This document shows, in pieces, positions 33,324 through 44,082 of a DNA stretch of 64,000 nt. The notes below the pieces were generated by a model, which saw nothing but the letters and a program-made list of their open reading frames with translations, was not told the DNA's origin and ran no database searches. Position 1 is the stretch's first letter; the number at the start of each line of letters is the position of its first letter. Location: NCBI GenBank assembly GCA_022385805.1, contig MU277740.1:53560-117559 (forward strand), given 5' to 3'. The DNA comes from Pilatotrama ljubarskyi (Eukaryota; Basidiomycota; Agaricomycetes; Polyporales; Polyporaceae). The position numbers and the translations under genes were made by a program.

Positions 33324-34187
33324 AGTGCCACTCGTGAACTCTCCACTGGCTCGTAAGGGAGCAAAGATGATCGTCAGCGACGAGGTCGCGCTCCTTCTTA
33401 TACCTCGATCAAGAAGCAACGCGCCCTCGCATCGCCGCGCTGACGTCGAGTCGAGACCAGACTTGCCTGCGCTCTGCTGGCAGGCGGCGCGGCTGCAACT
33501 CTACAAGGCGTCAGCTGCGGATAGTGATTCGGGCTATGTAGCGTTGTCATGTGCGGATCTCCGGCCTCATCTGACCGTCTGTTGTTCGATCGCGGGCGTG
33601 CATCCACGAGTGGACCTGAATAGATGAACCGTTCAGCGTTGCTCATATTAGCCGGACTCATCTGGAAGCCGCCGGTAGTTGCATTGGGGGACCAGCTGAG
33701 CTCGACGGCCTTGATAATCTCGAAAGCCTCGATCGAGCAAAGAATAGAACAGACCCACGGAGGCTTGCAGAAGCCGCAACCTTGTCAGGTACGTGGCAGG
33801 CTTGATATTGAATGCGGGGCGGTACTTTGTAGGTGGCACTGCAAAGTGCAAGATGCTATGATGCGGGCTGCGGTAAGCCTTCGACAAACGGAGATCGCGT
33901 CGCAAACAGCTTTTTGACGGGTGAACATAAGCGATGTGGAAGGAGAACGAAGAACGGTGCATTGAGAAGCATGTTTTGCAGAATGGCATCGTCGGCGTGA
34001 AGAGTTCGTTCGCGCCTGACGTGAGTGTAGGTCAACACGCCGCTTCAAAGTTATCTCCATACAAGCCTGATAAACGGAGTCCCAACGTGACAAGGAAACA
34101 CCGCATCACAACAACCTTCTCCGCAAGCAGAAACACAGCATCCGTGACCGCCTTAGTCCCGTCGGGCCGCGGGGACGTCAACCCAAC
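33324..34187. other. Intergenic, no gene seen
   Basis: This spacer lies between the start of array member 5 and the stop of member 6, both on the minus strand. Member 5's promoter must lie here. No recognisable coding region. Confidence 0.35.
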
Positions 34188-34946
34188 TCAAACTACAGTG
34201 CAAGTGTCGGCTGGAGAGATGGTCAGCCGATACCGACGTCTCGCGATATGCGTGCGACGCACCTCCAGGGGCGATAACGAATTCGGCCGTCTGCGCAACC
34301 TCCCCGGTGGAGTCGACGAGCTCGAGGCTCACGGGCGTCCCTGCATAACGGACGTTCATCAGCACGAGGAGCAACAGCGTGCGCAAGGAGACGTAAGTAG
34401 AGCTAGTACGCACCGGCCGCGACGTTGGTGCCCCACACGAAGGAGGTCGCTCCCGCCGGGATGGTGAACTGATCGATAGTCTGACCATCTGTCTGCACCC
34501 TGTAGCGAACACGCACAAGTACGAGGACGGGAAGGCGAAACGGCCAGTAATGCACGCGGCCTTGTGAGGACGACACGATGGTGCTCACTCCTGCAAGAGA
34601 AGCGGACGGTTTAGCATGGATGGCAGCGGATGATCAACGGCGCAGATGACTTACGAGCAAGAACGGCCCTATGGGGCGTTCGAGACAACAGTACATCAGC
34701 AACAGAACGCGGAATGACTCATAGTGCTGCTGTTCTCACCGGCGCCTCCGACGAACTCCACGGTCGTCGGCTCGCACTGCTTCGCGATAGCGCTACAAGA
34801 AAACGTCGTGGTCAGCAACTTGAAGGACGCGGCTATATCCCTCAAGCGGAAGCTTACGGAGTGCTGATCTCGAGGGAGGCGGCGAGGACGGAGGAAACCA
34901 GAGCCGCGGCGGTGGTAACGGCGAGAATGATGGTCTTGAAGGACAT
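34188..34946 (-). CDS. Kre9/Knh1-like small secreted protein, array member 6
   Basis: Six exons on the minus strand. A signal peptide (MSFKTIILAVTTAAALVSS) precedes SLEISTP, then AIAKQCEPTTVEFVGGA, GPFLL, and EVQTDGQTIDQFTI leading to TSFVWGTNVAAG. TPVSLELVDSTGEVAQTA follows, and the last exon ends ADTCTVV. Exon 3 is 14 nt (34668-34655) and exon 4 is the 2-nt GA at 34590-34589. Both Cys of the presumed disulfide are kept. It is the outermost member of the array, next to the CE16 esterase gene. The family and likely secretion are as for the other members. Confidence 0.8.
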
Positions 34947-35551
34947 GGCTAGACCGTTGAGAGATAATACTGGTTGTGTAGGGTGTGGTAGGCCGTCCAA
35001 TCTTGAAGGGATTGAAAGGTGGGGACCCATAGGCCATCGTCCTCACCAATTTATACGTCGACCAGCCCGCAGTCGTAGAATGGAACTCGTGGAGGCGAGG
35101 TCCTATCTCTCCCGTCGAAGCTGACGACCTGCTGCGAACGATCAAGCCTTTGCGAGAGCTTTCGGCCTCCACATACAGCGTGGGTCCTACTGGCAGTGTA
35201 TGCGTGCGACCAACATTCACGGAAACGAGAGCGCATGCCTCAGAGAGAGAGAGGCCCTCTTTGATACTATGCCGTGAAGTGCAGGCCATATGATGGCGAA
35301 TTCGCCTTGACTTGTCGATCATATTCTCCCGCACCGCCGCAGTGCATGATACTGCGATGAGGTAATGTATCTCGTCAACGAATGCGTTTGGACCCGGAGA
35401 ATATACCAGGGCAGACGTGCAGAAGCGAGAATGACACGGGAGATACTCGCCGAGTGGGTGTCTATACAAGAAGCAGCCGCGAATTTTGATTTTACAAGTC
35501 GCATGGAAGCCGGAGGAGACGAAAAGGCGGAGCACGTCTCTCACAATCTAA
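34947..35551. other. Intergenic, no gene seen
   Basis: This is the upstream region of array member 6 and the 3' flank of the CE16 gene. No recognisable gene. Confidence 0.35.
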
Positions 35552-36972
35552 TCACGAGTCCGTGTCGACGCAGCGACCCAGGACCTCCTCGACGTAGTCA
35601 GCCATGATCCGATGTCCCTCTTTCGACGGATGTCTGCCGCGTTCCTCAGTGCCCGCTCCCAACGGGATCATGGAAGCATAGTCACGCACCCGGGTATGTA
35701 GTAAAAATAGTGGTCGGGGTCGTCGCACATGCCGTTGGTCGTACACTCCTGGATCGAACAGTCGACGATGCACGCGTCTGTGCTCACGTACCCGAACGCC
35801 TCGAACCCAGGGTCCGGCCCGAGCACGCCGTCCCAGATGCGACTGAACTCCGCGAACGCGAAGTTCAGCTGCCCGCCGGACACGGCAGAGGAGTTCGCCC
35901 GGAGGTCATGCAGGCCGCTGAAGATCGTCTGCACAAAAGCGTCGCCCTCAGGTGTGTGCGTCCCGCGTCCGTAGACGTCGGTGACGAGGAACGAGCGCGC
36001 GTTCGTGGGCGGGCTGACAAGCGTGCGGATTTGCGTCAGGATGACCTGGGCGGCGGCTTGCAGGTTCGCAGTACCGTCAGCTACACGTGAGAAGGGAGTG
36101 AACATAGTTAGTGTGATAATGAGACACAGAGTTGTGGGTATGATGCGGCTCACTCTTGGAGTCTTCATAGTCGCTGATGGTGTAACGTCTAAAAAGGCAA
36201 CTATCGCGCTACGAGCCTGAGCACGTACTTGATACCGAAGAAAATAGCATAGAGCGTTGTAGCAGGATCCAACTCGTTGGACTGATTCAGGAAAGTCTTC
36301 ACTGCGAGGTATAGCCGCGGCCTCAGTCTCGCAACCAGCGGAGCTTCTGAACTCACGTACTCTGGCCTATGAAGTCGAACTGCTTGATCGCGCTTGGCCA
36401 GAGGCTCAAGTCCGTACAAGCCCCAGATTGCTATACGCCACGGGTCAGTGACCGTCCTTGTATTGCTTACCTTGAATAAGTGTTGCAAACGAGGCACTTA
36501 CAGCGTAGTCCATCAGCTTGGCGCCAATGTCGTCAGCGAGGTCCTCGACCCACACCTTGCCGTCCGTAGAACGTCCTCCGGCTTCGGCATCCGGTGGCAC
36601 GACTACAGGCGGGGCGAGGGGGCCTCCGTCGTCCCTACCGCCATCGGTGTAGGAATCCTATAGCATATTCAGACAAAACATGAGCTATCGAGGACAAGCC
36701 TGCCACCACGCGCCCTTGTGGTTGTAGCTGCTAGATTATGCGGTACATACCCCGAACGCGACGATAGTGTTGATGCCCCTGATGTCTATGCCTGCATTGA
36801 CGTCGGAAACATTACCGGACAACGGGCCGCACACAGGAGCTACGGCGAGATGTATGCCATTGTTCCGGTCTTGCCGCACAAGAGGAGAGCGCAGAGCGAC
36901 AGCGAAGTCGTAGACAGAATATGGGAGCACCGATAGGGCGAGGAATCCTATTGATTGAACGAATGGCTTCAT
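35552..36972 (-). CDS. Secreted CE16-type acetylesterase (GDSL/SGNH family)
   Basis: Seven exons (36972-36751, 36657-36502, 36430-36361, 36301-36229, 36173-36154, 36080-35690, 35633-35552) sum to 1,014 nt, or 337 residues. A signal peptide (MKPFVQSIGFLALSVLPYS) leads to the catalytic block VAFG/DSYTDGG, which is split by an intron. Block III is completed as FFGIND across the next splice. The C-terminal DPDHYFYYIPGHPSKEGHR supplies the Asp and His of the triad. The layout matches carbohydrate esterase family 16, which removes acetyl groups from hemicellulose-derived oligosaccharides outside the cell. Exon 5 is only 20 nt. The start is the first ATG before the signal sequence. Confidence 0.88.
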
Positions 36973-38016
36973 ACTCGATGTCACGAGGACGAGCAACCAG
37001 ATGAGTCCCAGAGAGACGAGGCAATACCGAGCGACGGAGCGAGGCATTGTGCGTGTCCCCATGATATACCACTTTGTGGAGCAAGAATAGCACACGACGA
37101 GCAGGGCGCGGAGGGGGAGCGCGGTGAGAGTGTCTGATAGAAACGGTCGAAGGACGAGCTGGTAGGGACAAGAACGATGTGAGTGAGGACCGTGAGGTAG
37201 GCGTGCGCAAGGCCAGTACCAGGAGTGCGAGAAGAAGAGGTCTTTGAGAGGAATGGAACAGGAAGCCACCAAGTCGCGTCCGGATGGAGCAAACCCGAAG
37301 ATGATGCATGACCAGCAGCGATCCCCGCGTGACTGCGAAGATTGAGCACAAGACCGCACAGGAGCAGGCGAGCGCGTTCGAGCGAGATGCCGTAGATTCG
37401 GCATATACTTGACTGTATTATCGTAGAACATCGAACAACAGTTCCATGCGGTCGACACCAAAAGCGAAAGAACCTCACGAAAAGCTCCGAGAGACGGTAC
37501 GTACCGTGAAACTCAAGAGAAGCAGAGGTACACACAAGTTGAGTCGGATAATCAGCATTCAAATAGCATCATAGGGCTCTCCGCGTAGTAGGCATGGGCT
37601 CTGAAGAGAAGACCGTCGCAGAGTGTAAGACGAGATACAGAGGTGGTGGACCGTGGTCAAGGTGAAATCAAATCCACCTCCCTACGACGGGCGCCTCTCA
37701 CATCACTTGGATTATGTCTTACATTTGCACGCTGTTGCCCTTCCTTCCGAAGTCCTTCAATTACAGTAAGCACAACAGCCTCCCTCCCGTCATCAGAGTC
37801 ATCTGTACACGACCACATTCTCGACTGGCTAATTCTCATCTGCAAAACATATACATTTCTGCGCACGGATTGTGGTTGGGTCGCCGTTCTACTGACCTTG
37901 ACAGGGGCCAGCACCGGTAAACTTTGCCAGCGACCGTCGACGTTCGTGCTGGACGCCTTGTCGCGGTAGCCGTACTATTCCGGTCAGCGGCTGTCCCGCA
38001 CGACCAAACCACCACC
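36973..38016. other. Intergenic, no gene seen
   Basis: This is the upstream region of the CE16 gene. Long open frames on the minus strand overlapping 36973-37560 have no recognisable domain and no clean splice chain. Confidence 0.35.
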
Positions 38017-38476
38017 ATGGAATCGTCTGCTCACCCTGGCGCGGACGGCCACCCCGCCCCAGACGCAAAGCCCTGGCCTGAGCGACCTCTCCGCTGATAC
38101 TATGGTTTTCCTCGGCTGACCGAGGACATTACCAAGAAGTTTCACGATTTCGATCCAGAGCCGCCAGCCGGCATGCCACAGGTTGACATGGACAAGTTCT
38201 TTGAAGAGTTCAACGAAGACCTCCTCAGCGACGTCGGGAAAATAAGTACATTTTGCCGTCTGAAGAGATGGGCCACGCGCTCCGTAGAAAACCTGCTTGG
38301 CATAAAGTGGGACACCGAGCGCCTCATACCTGCATACGACCATTCCCGCATTGAACACGGACTTACCCCCTGGTCAAGGCGTAGCCTATGCTTACACCGA
38401 GGACGAGCTCGACGCTCTCAAATACGGGCCGCTCAAGGACGTCGAGCCGCGCTCAAGCTCTCGGGATAGGAAGTAG
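38017..38476 (+). pseudogene. Broken ORF of unknown family
   Basis: An ATG at 38017 opens 26 codons, then an in-frame TGA (38095-38097). The same frame continues with protein-like sequence (LTEDITKKFHDFDPEPP, QVDMDKFFEEFNEDLLSD, ENLLGIKWDTERLIPAYD). A one-base shift near 38370 leads to YTEDELDALKYGPLKDVEP and a stop at 38474-38476. The composition is unlike the surrounding non-coding DNA and looks like real protein. I do not know the family. A stop plus a frameshift suggest a decayed gene; an unrecognised intron could explain one of them. Confidence 0.4.
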
Positions 38477-39653
38477 GCGAAGGCTTCGATGACTGTGAGT
38501 TTTGTTTGTCTCCACATGTTGGTTCCAGACTGATGCGACGCATACTGCTGTTTGACCGTACAGGTGTAGTGGCACGTTGACTGCAGCGGTTGGAGGGACA
38601 TGGCTTGAAGAGATTGAAATCTACCCTCACATCAGTATCTGCTGTACTGGGACACTCGACCCGAATTCGTCATACCGTTGGGTACACGTTCGCCGTCAGA
38701 TGATGTCCGGAGCGGCGACTGCGTCAAGGACTGGCGAGAAGTGCGACTATATGCATGCCAACAACAAATGTCGACGCCTCACAGCTGCTACTTACTGCCA
38801 GACATGGCAATGAATACTACGGACTCATCGTGAAGCCAGATCTCTGTTCTTGACAAGTACTATATGTACTTGCCGCACAACGACATGAGTAGTGCATCCG
38901 AGAGCGCTGCACCATACAGGGCGCGGCCGCGGAAGAATGCCAGAGGCCGCTCTGAAGTTGATAGCCAGTTTCAGTCGAGGGCGCACGCCGCTCTGCGAGT
39001 CCAGCCGCCACAATCGAGTATTATATGTACGAGTTTGGACGAGTCCGCATCCCCTCTCGGGACGCGCGGCATACCCTACTTATCTAGAGTGCCATCTCTT
39101 CTCTCAACTCCAGAGGCGTCAATTCGAGATCCAGTACCGTGCGCCTCACTCAGGTGCATCTCAAATCGCACAAATACGTCCCGTTCCGCCCGCATGCATC
39201 ATCGCACGACAAATGCTTCGCTCACCTCCTTCGACCTGGCACGGACAGCACCGGAAGGCATCTAGCAAGCACTGGGGCGTCGCGTGGACGCGTTCAGGTG
39301 GGACGCGCCAAGTCCGCCTCACGCACCGAAGACCGGGTGCGTGCGGGTGGCAGGGCCATCCTCGCCCCAGCTCGGTGCGCATCTTCGCCATATCTGGTGT
39401 CGTGCCGCCTCCAGCCCAGGGCCAGCGAGCCCTAGACTCGCCGCTCGCGCGCCTGCGCCCTCATGTCGCCACTCGGCTAAGCGCCCCAGACCCTAGTACG
39501 TGTGTCGAAGCCGGAAGTCCGAAGCTGGGGTGGAACGTAGAGGCGTGCCGTATTGAGGCATGGCCAGTGCCGGTGTGCCGTGGCACCGCGCCGCGCCGCG
39601 CTTCGTACCCTCGCGCGTGCCGGAGTCGGTTCTGGTGGCGGGCGCAGGATACA

Positions 39654-40303
39654 TACTACCCCAGGCAGGGGTACGCAAAGGAATGCAGTCGACGGTTTGC
39701 TGAGGTCTCTGCCAGTCTCCCTGCAGGACGGAAACTGGCCAGTGGATGTAATGTCGTCTGGCCCGTCTTTCCAGTATTTTTTGGTATTTCTTGAGGGCCC
39801 TTGGTAAGTGTCGGAGGACTGCCGAGAGGACGACTACCAGAGGGCAGGGTAATGCAAAATCTCGGCATAACGCCTGTCACTCGAAGCGCCCGCTTTTGGC
39901 AGGCATCCGAGAGCTGTGGCGCCGACCGGCGACATCCGTCACGGTGTAAACATGGGGAATCCGGCGCACAACACACCAGACCCCTTTCACACCAATCGGG
40001 TCTCATGAACAGCACAGTTTGTGCTTCAGGACATGTCATCTTTAAGCATAATCTATACTTGTCCTGTCGAGGAGGGATCTGCCTATCAGCACGCTGAAAC
40101 ATTGCACTTTGTGGCATGCCCCGCTGTTCAACTGAGTCTTATGGGCCAACGCGTCGTTCTTTCGCCCTCTAAGTCTGCAAGAGTCGAGAATCGAGTGGTC
40201 ACTACACTACAAAAAATACACAAGTTTATCCGCCTTGTCCTACATGAGGAATCACTGTTTTATACTGCTTTGCTCATTTTGCGTACCCCTGCCTGGGGTA
40301 GTA
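39654..40303. mobile_element. Non-autonomous inverted-repeat element (~650 bp)
   Basis: A perfect 26-bp inverted repeat occurs at 39654-39679 and 40278-40303. After a flanking TA on each side it begins CTACCCCAGGCAGGGG. The TA flanks fit a Tc1/mariner-type target duplication. Each end is itself a small hairpin (TACCCC/GGGGTA around AGGCA). The 598 bp interior has no transposase-like frame, so this looks like a MITE-scale derivative. Confidence 0.65.
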
Positions 40304-40516
40304 GAAGTGCACCTGCGAGGGACGTATCGTGAGTGCGATGGTGGGTGCCGGTCGCAGCTGCTGCCGTCCACTCGCCTACCATTCTTTGCCGTACGTACAG
40401 TATGTAACTTAGGATACGGATGAAAGGCCAGCGTGGAGTTTATGAAACGGCAGTGGCGGTCTCGTGACTGCCCGCTCTAGCCAAGCAGTTCATTCCGTGC
40501 GTTATGACAAGTTCGA

Positions 40517-40534
40517 GGGGGGGGGGGGGGGGGG
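40517..40534. repeat. Homopolymer run of 18 G
   Basis: Eighteen consecutive G residues interrupt otherwise mixed sequence. The length should be treated with care, since such runs are error-prone in sequencing and assembly. Confidence 0.85.
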
Positions 40535-41338
40535 CAACGGCCGGCCGCGCTGCAGCGAACGAACGCCTCAGAGTCCATCCCGACGCTGCACCTGCGTGAG
40601 AGGACCTGTAATAAGCCGCAGCGCGGAGAGAATCAGTCCAAGAAGCGCGAGCACGCATCATGCCCTCACGCGCCGTCGACGGAGGCTCGCGGACCTCCAA
40701 TCCTATCACGCACGCCAGCCTTGACGATGGCGTCCTGATCCCCGAGACTGCGGCGCGCGGCGTGGAAGCATCCAGCCGGAGTCTCCGGAGAAGCCTTCCT
40801 ATGTCGGCTCGGCTATGGGTGAGAGCCAGCCCGAGGTCTTCGAGGACGCAGCGGAGACGCAGCGATTGACAGAAGGAAGGACGCCGACGTCGTTGCGCTC
40901 CCATAGGTACGTGAAGATGAAGGCCGACGTCATAGCGGGTGGTAGTGGGATGTCTATAGCGGGCGAGCGCCTGAAGCGAAAAATTACGGGGGGCTGGCGG
41001 GGGTGGGTACGGACATGAATATGATTATGAGGGTGGGGGCGCGGTGCGTCCGACGCGTGCGGGGAACGTACAAGCTACGCCGTGAGAGGCGAGTCGTGAC
41101 GCAAGGATTGACGAGCGTATCTAGGACTGTCGACGGGGGAGCGAGCGGCAGTTGAGAGTAACATCCTCAGCGTCACGGTTCGCCTCGTGCGGCCGTCGTC
41201 TGCGCGAGTTCGGTCCAGTGATGATGAATCAGAGACAAGCAGGATGGTCACGCATCACGTCAGCCCGAGCAACACACGCCCACAGTCAGTCAATCGCCCG
41301 GAAGACCCGATCAGCCCGATGAGGCCAATATTGACACT

Positions 41339-41811
41339 GGGTGACTATCCGTAGGAAATCTGGACACAGTTCTTCCACATGTCGGACTTTGAAACAGCGT
41401 GACAGGGGCGACCCGAACCAAATCCTCCAGACCATAACCCGAGAGTGGTTCCAGTTTAGCAACAGATCTGGAATATACTCGAGAGGCCGGGTGGCTCAGG
41501 GCGGGACGGTGTATGATATCACAGATGGGGTAACTGCTACTAAACTTGGCACCGGAAAGCTCGGCCGGGCGGCGCAGGCAGCATAAGCGAGGTTTGGAAT
41601 GGCTGAAAAGGCCGTCTGGAATCTGGAGGGAGGGGGGGACCCCCCCTTCCAGATTCTGGAGGTTAGAACGACTCCACGGGCGCTCCTTGCCTTAGCCGAA
41701 CTTTGGAAAACAAGGTCGGAGTTTAAAATGTCACGCTGAAAATTCGAGACACTCGGGTTTGGCATCTGGACGTTCCAAAACTGTATCCAAATGGCCTACG
41801 GATAGTCACCC
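41339..41811. mobile_element. Non-autonomous inverted-repeat element (~470 bp)
   Basis: The ends carry inverted repeats that are perfect over GGGTGACTATCCGTAGG and continue imperfectly for about 35 bp. They are flanked on both sides by ACT, a possible 3-bp target duplication as in PIF/Harbinger or CACTA elements. An internal hairpin at about 41617-41662 (AATCTGGA...TCCAGATT arms around G and C runs) adds structure. No transposase frame is present. Confidence 0.65.
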
Positions 41812-44082
41812 ACTCTCCTTGACTCGTCTCCCGCTGCAGCAGGGCCTAACCTACCGCTTACCGTACCACTCCCTTGCTCGCACGCGCGCGCGTATCTGAC
41901 GGTCCACCCATCCGCATCCTCCCACCCTCGCCTCTGCCACGCAAATCATGCGCGCGAGGGCAGACCGACTGCCTTCCTCCGCAAAGGGATGCCGTACACC
42001 CATGGCAGAGAGCTCGTGACGTCTGACGTGCCAGTGCGGATCGCGCGGAGGGCCTGATAGGCGTGCAGACTATCGGACGTGCGTTGTGCGATACGGGTCG
42101 CGGGGAACTCACGACGCCCGATGCACCGTGCAGGGCGCCGGGAACCGGGGACCGGGGAACTGGTGCGAGGCCTGCGAGAGGACGTCGAACCTTCAGCGCT
42201 CACCGCTCAGCGTCGAGCTGTGAACGCGATGTTTGACGTGAGCGACCGGGGAGGACTGGTCCAGCCCGATCCTGAGACCTGCACCTTGAGCATGGACGTA
42301 CGCATACGGACCGCAGGACGCCGGGCAAGGTTCGCGTGTGCGGCGCTCGCGGGTGTACAGATGCGCGAGTCGTACCGATGTGGGACGAGCTGCGCAACGA
42401 CCGCTGGGGTCTTGCGAGAGACGCGCGCGGTGCTTGCAACCATCGCGGTCGAGCGAGCTCTGAGCCGTAGTTCGCTGCGCGCGGCGCGCGCGCGAAGCCA
42501 TGGCCAGTACCGTCTGCCTGCAATGGATTGAATATGAGGCATGCGAAGCCCTGTAGATCCGGCCTGCCAGAAGCCAAATCCGCGCGAGTCATTGGGACTC
42601 TGAGCGGACGAGGAAGGGAGGTACTGTACATACCTCACGATGAGCACATCGGTCGCGCGGGTGCTATTCCGACGAGCCTTCCCTTAGGTCACAGATGGCA
42701 TGGTTTCTCCAAGCGGGTCCTGAGAGCCAGAGTCAACGTCTTCGTGCAGTTGCGGCCGGCGCGACACGGCACGGGCTGCCGCGTGGACGCTAATAAGTAC
42801 GCTGCGAACCACTCTCGGTCCATTGTAGCAGCAGATGTCGTATAGTATAATGCTTAGGAAAGCGCGGCGCACCGGTGGGAGATCGCGACGTCAGCGGCTG
42901 ACGTCTCGTCGCGCAGGAGGAGCGGTAGGAGAGGTTTGGATACCGGGTCGACAACTCGGTGCTACCGCGCGAGATGCGCGACCGGGGGATTCGGCCGCGC
43001 GCGGGGCGACCGTCTCAATGATCATTGAGAGCTACTTGGATGTTGATGAGCATCATTAATGGAAGGGTAGAGATAGTTAACCGATATGGGAGCGTCGGGC
43101 TTCGGACCGGATGCGCGAGTGCTGTCCTGCGAAAGACGTCGAGTGGGACTGCGCGAGAACATTGGCATGGGTAGCGACAGTAGGGCGAGGCCTTATAGGA
43201 TGAAAATGTGGGTCCTCGATTGACCTGTTGGCGGCCGCGCAGTAGTGGGGAGAGACATGACATACAAGACACGAGGGTGTGCACTGGCACTTACAGCATG
43301 TGGGGGACGAAAATGGACTTGGTTAGTGGGCGCCATCAAGGAGAGTTTGAGAAGGTCCTATATCGGTGAGGAAGGCCGTCCGTGGGGAGACGGACGTTTT
43401 AGGCGTGTTACGTCTTGAGAAGGTGTGCGGAGGCGACGCCGAGATCGCGAGTTGAGGCGCAGGACGTTGCAGCCGAATCATATGAACATGAAGGCGATAC
43501 GGAATGTGGGGTTGTGCTTGCGAAAGCGCGCAGAGCCTGAGGCGGATTGGAGTGGACGCGAGAGAGAGGCGAGGTGGGGGAGGCTGAGGATAGAGTGTGG
43601 GTGTGGGACAGCGTCCGAGGAGGGGATCGCTAGAATGTCGGTAGGGCTGCCCTCCAGGGACGGTGCTGAGAGGCGCGAGGGGATAGAGCTGGGGAGAGCT
43701 GGCCGCGTAAGGCTTAGGGCGACGACGCGCACTGCGAAAAGGACATGGCCCTGCCGCGCGCGCACCCGCACTCGCGAATCGCCCGTGCCAGCCAGTCACA
43801 GCGCAGGTGCTAGTGCTAGCGCGAGCAGCGAACCACACGTGTCGAGCCAGTCGATGCTCGCGGCCGTGCTGCACCAGCCCATACTTAAGCAGTCCCACTG
43901 CGCCAGGGCGCGCTCCCTCCCTCTCCTCCCTCGTCGTCTGCGATTTCCTTCCGCGAGCGTCCGCGTCCGCGTCCGTCGCTGCCCTCGCTCGCCCGCGTGG
44001 CGCCCGATCGTCCTATCGCCCGATCACCCGAATGCGCCCGCCACAACGTCTGGGACATCATTACATCCGGCAGCAGCCCAAC

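Larger units (their letters stand above)
38477..44082. other. Gene-poor stretch with transposon-like inverted repeats
   Basis: These 5.6 kb hold two inverted-repeat elements (39654-40303 and 41339-41811) and an 18-G run. Open frames near 40570-41018 and 42080-42530 are GC-rich, Arg/Ala-biased and lack domains. A frame around 40815-41018 reads acidic and gene-like at first (ESQPEVFEDAAETQRLTE) but has no supported start. The last ~600 bp are probably promoter and 5' UTR of the transcription factor gene. Confidence 0.35.

Noticed and set aside
42079..42531. 150-codon plus-strand ORF
   Set aside because: Arg/Ala-rich with equally long frames on the opposite strand and no recognisable family.
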